From Gammaproteobacteria bacterium (GTDB lineage Bacteria; Pseudomonadota; Gammaproteobacteria; PS1; Pseudothioglobaceae), in assembly GCA_029941485.1 (NCBI GenBank), contig JAPYOZ010000054.1:1-5393 (forward strand): DNA of 5,393 nt, given 5' to 3'. Under the pieces are notes generated by a model. The model saw nothing but the letters and a program-made list of their open reading frames with translations. It did no database searches and was not told the DNA's origin. The position numbers were made by a program, and so were the translations under genes. Below are positions 4,224 to 5,393 of the stretch, one piece after another; position 1 is the stretch's first letter, and each line of letters begins with the position of its first letter.

Positions 4224-4943
4224 GTGCCACAAGTTTTAGAGTTAAAAAATATTTATAAATCCTATAATGGCCATAGTGTGGTTGAAGATGTATCATTTTT
4301 TATTCAGTCTGGAGAAATTGTAGGATTAATAGGCCCTAATGGTGCCGGAAAGACAACATGTTTTTACGTTGCTTGTGGTTTGGTTAAGGCAGATAAAGGA
4401 AAAGTGTTTATTGACCAACATAATATAACTAAACTTCCAATGCATGAGCGTGCACACAAAGGTTTGGGATATTTGCCACAAGAGCCTTCAATCTTTCAAA
4501 AACTTTCTGTTGAAGATAATATTATGGCGTTATTGGAAAATAACAATCAGTTGAATAAAGATCAAAGACAGCATCGTTTAGAGGGGATTTTATCTGAGTT
4601 TCACATTGAACACATTCGTCATACTCAAGGGTTGAGTTTGTCTGGTGGAGAGAGAAGAAGGGTTGAAATTGCTAGGGCATTAGCACTTGACCCAAAGTTC
4701 GTTTTGCTTGATGAGCCATTTGCCGGTGTTGATCCAATTTCAATTAAAGACATTCAAGAAATTATTCATCATCTAAGGGACAAAGGCATTGGTGTTTTAA
4801 TTACCGATCATAATTATCGTGAAATGCTAGATACTTGCGATCATTCTTATGTGCTAAATGCAGGAAGAGTTATTGCTAAAGGCAATAAAGAGGAAATACT
4901 TGCGCATCAATTGGTTAAAAAAGTTTATTTGGGTGAAAAGTAA
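4224..4943 (+). CDS. lptB: LPS export ABC transporter ATP-binding protein LptB
   Basis: This is the cytoplasmic ATPase of the LptB2FGC complex that extracts lipopolysaccharide from the inner membrane and drives it to the cell surface. Its 239 residues match the family (241 in E. coli). Walker A is G37-P-N-G-A-G-K-T44, the Q-loop is L84-P-Q-E with P-S-I-F following, the signature is L139-S-G-G-E143 followed by R-R-R-V-E-I-A-R-A-L-A, Walker B is F159-V-L-L-D-E164 with catalytic E164, then P-F-A-G-V-D-P-I-S, a stretch diagnostic of LptB among ABC ATPases, and the switch His is H196 in L-I-T-D-H-N. It begins with GTG, with AAGGGG at 4209-4214 as ribosome site. The usual partners lptA and lptC upstream and rpoN downstream are not here, so it stands alone. 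It ends 5 bases from the convergent 61-residue gene. Confidence 0.97.
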   Translation: MPQVLELKNIYKSYNGHSVVEDVSFFIQSGEIVGLIGPNGAGKTTCFYVACGLVKADKGKVFIDQHNITKLPMHERAHKGLGYLPQEPSIFQKLSVEDNIMALLENNNQLNKDQRQHRLEGILSEFHIEHIRHTQGLSLSGGERRRVEIARALALDPKFVLLDEPFAGVDPISIKDIQEIIHHLRDKGIGVLITDHNYREMLDTCDHSYVLNAGRVIAKGNKEEILAHQLVKKVYLGEK

Positions 4944-4948
4944 TACGG

Positions 4949-5134
4949 CTAGATGTTGGCGTAAATAATTGGAGCGACAAAAGTAGATAAAACTATGGAA
5001 CACCAAAAGCACCTGTGTGATATTGTTCGATACGAAATAAAAATTGATTTGCTTCTGTAGTGTGTTGCCACTACGTTCATTAGAAGAAATGATGTTAGCA
5101 AACTCAGTGTAAACCACAGTAAATACAGTGCCAT
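4949..5134 (-). CDS. 61-residue membrane protein with two predicted spans
   Basis: The start at 5134 is chosen over an ATG 21 bases upstream, because GGGGAGAGG on the - strand lies 4-6 bases before it. Residues 2-23 are a hydrophobic span (Ala-Leu-Tyr to Val-Val), 25-41 a short basic, Ser-rich loop (H, R, K, R, H, R), and 42-60 a second span that begins C-F-W-C. With the basic loop inside, both ends would face the periplasm. I recognise no family. A strong promoter 42 bases upstream, a good ribosome site and coherent topology make it likely real in spite of its size. It runs tail-to-tail into lptB with 5 bases between stop codons and no terminator in the gap, so the two transcripts must overlap. 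Confidence 0.6.
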   Translation of the reverse strand: MALYLLWFTLSLLTSFLLMNVVATHYRSKSIFISYRTISHRCFWCSIVLSTFVAPIIYANI

Positions 5135-5175
5135 AAACCTCTCCCCAAGTGTCATAACTGACTTATAAAGACTCG

Positions 5176-5204
5176 ATAGTACTTCTTTTTACTAGTAATG
5201 TCAA
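5176..5204 (-). promoter_or_regulatory. Strong sigma70-type promoter for the 61-residue gene
   Basis: On the - strand a perfect TTGACA (5204-5199) is followed after exactly 17 bases by TACTAT (5181-5176), 4 of 6 to the -10 consensus. Start would be near 5169, giving a leader of about 35 bases ahead of the ribosome site and ATG at 5134. Confidence 0.65.
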
Positions 5205-5215
5205 CAACTTATGCA

Positions 5216-5290
5216 TTATTTGGTTGTTTTTATTTGGTTATTTTATTGCTTTTTAGTGAATTAATCACTATTTTTTTCACTATTTTTTTT
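5216..5290. repeat. Low-complexity T-rich tract with short direct repeats
   Basis: TTATTTGGTT occurs at 5216-5225 and 5230-5239, and CACTATTTTTTT occurs in tandem at 5266-5277 and 5278-5289. AGTGA and TCACT form a small AT-rich inverted repeat at 5255-5269 followed by a T-run, which could act as a weak + strand terminator. No gene is supported; a + frame from 5198 stays open to the window end but lacks a ribosome site. Confidence 0.5.
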
Positions 5291-5311
5291 ATTTTTAAAG
5301 GGCGAGGTTAT

Positions 5312-5389
5312 TGGTTTAAAGCTCTTTATAATGGCAAACACTCAGCGCTGAGGGGGAGAGCGAAAAAAAGCGTCTTGTGTTTTAAACCA
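5312..5389. other. Nested inverted repeats at right edge
   Basis: Three nested pairings are visible: TGGTTTAAA (5312-5320) with TTTAAACCA (5381-5389), GCTCT (5321-5325) with AGAGC (5357-5361), and the perfect 12-base palindrome CTCAGCGCTGAG (5341-5352). A GGGGGAGAG at 5352-5360 looks like this region's ribosome sites but has no start codon at usual spacing. This may be a structured leader or a small RNA; the gene it serves lies beyond the window. Confidence 0.4.
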
Positions 5390-5393
5390 CAAC

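Noticed and set aside
4854..5117. 87-residue - strand frame overlapping lptB end
   Set aside because: The overlapping 61-residue frame has a better ribosome site, promoter spacing and topology; this one has none of these and enters lptB.
5198..5393. + strand frame open from an ATG to the window end, with a hydrophobic N-terminus
   Set aside because: No ribosome site, the ATG overlaps the -35 of the - strand promoter, and the Phe/Ile run comes from T-tracts. It could be real only if the sequence to the right continues it convincingly.
1..5393. CRISPR array among the 24- and 27-base repeats
   Set aside because: The repeats are contiguous, in frame and without spacers; they are protein-coding tandem repeats.

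Overview
The window is AT-rich and reads as the chromosome of a Gram-negative, probably gammaproteobacterial, sulfur oxidiser. The Gram-negative call rests on lptB (LPS export), an encoded-CCA tRNA-Asn and an Escherichia-type mreB. The sulfur-oxidiser call rests on two secreted, cysteine-free, Gly/Asn/Trp-rich repeat proteins that resemble sulfur globule envelope proteins. A SUP05/Thioglobus-like or bivalve-symbiont lineage would fit, but that is inference from composition and gene content; no marker gene settles it.

Region 1 (1-1508, + strand). The window opens with two tandem hairpins, the second a strong intrinsic terminator. Two paralogous exported repeat proteins follow, each with its own promoter signal; the first also has its own terminator. 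Both carry a Sec signal peptide, six or seven 9-residue N-W-G-P-F type repeats and a shared block ending in an NDT[DE]FGL core. Their C-termini differ: G-x-A-D-x-Y-A-K octads in the first, a Tyr/Gly/Arg-rich tail in the second. No terminator is visible after the second, so it may read through into region 2.

Region 2 (1541-1885). A tRNA-Asn(GUU) gene with a near-consensus promoter and a clean terminator, then a non-coding stretch with two TGGGTACAC direct repeats and a C8 tract just upstream of a -10 box in front of mreB.

Region 3 (1886-3250, + strand). mreB is followed after 18 bases by a small secreted protein with one Sel1 repeat; mreC and mreD are absent from the usual downstream position.

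Region 4 (3311-4146, - strand). A bactofilin gene overlaps a previously uncalled 44-residue lipoprotein gene by ATGA. Beyond it lies a separate 28-residue single-span membrane miniprotein gene with its own promoter candidate and leader.

Region 5 (4224-5393). lptB is transcribed divergently from the bactofilin and runs tail-to-tail into a 61-residue two-span membrane protein gene on the - strand, which has a strong promoter. The right edge is a low-complexity T-rich tract followed by nested inverted repeats.

The theme is the cell envelope and its scaffolding: MreB and bactofilin polymers for cell shape, LptB powering LPS transport, several tiny membrane or lipoproteins, and an exported protein pair that probably coats periplasmic sulfur globules.
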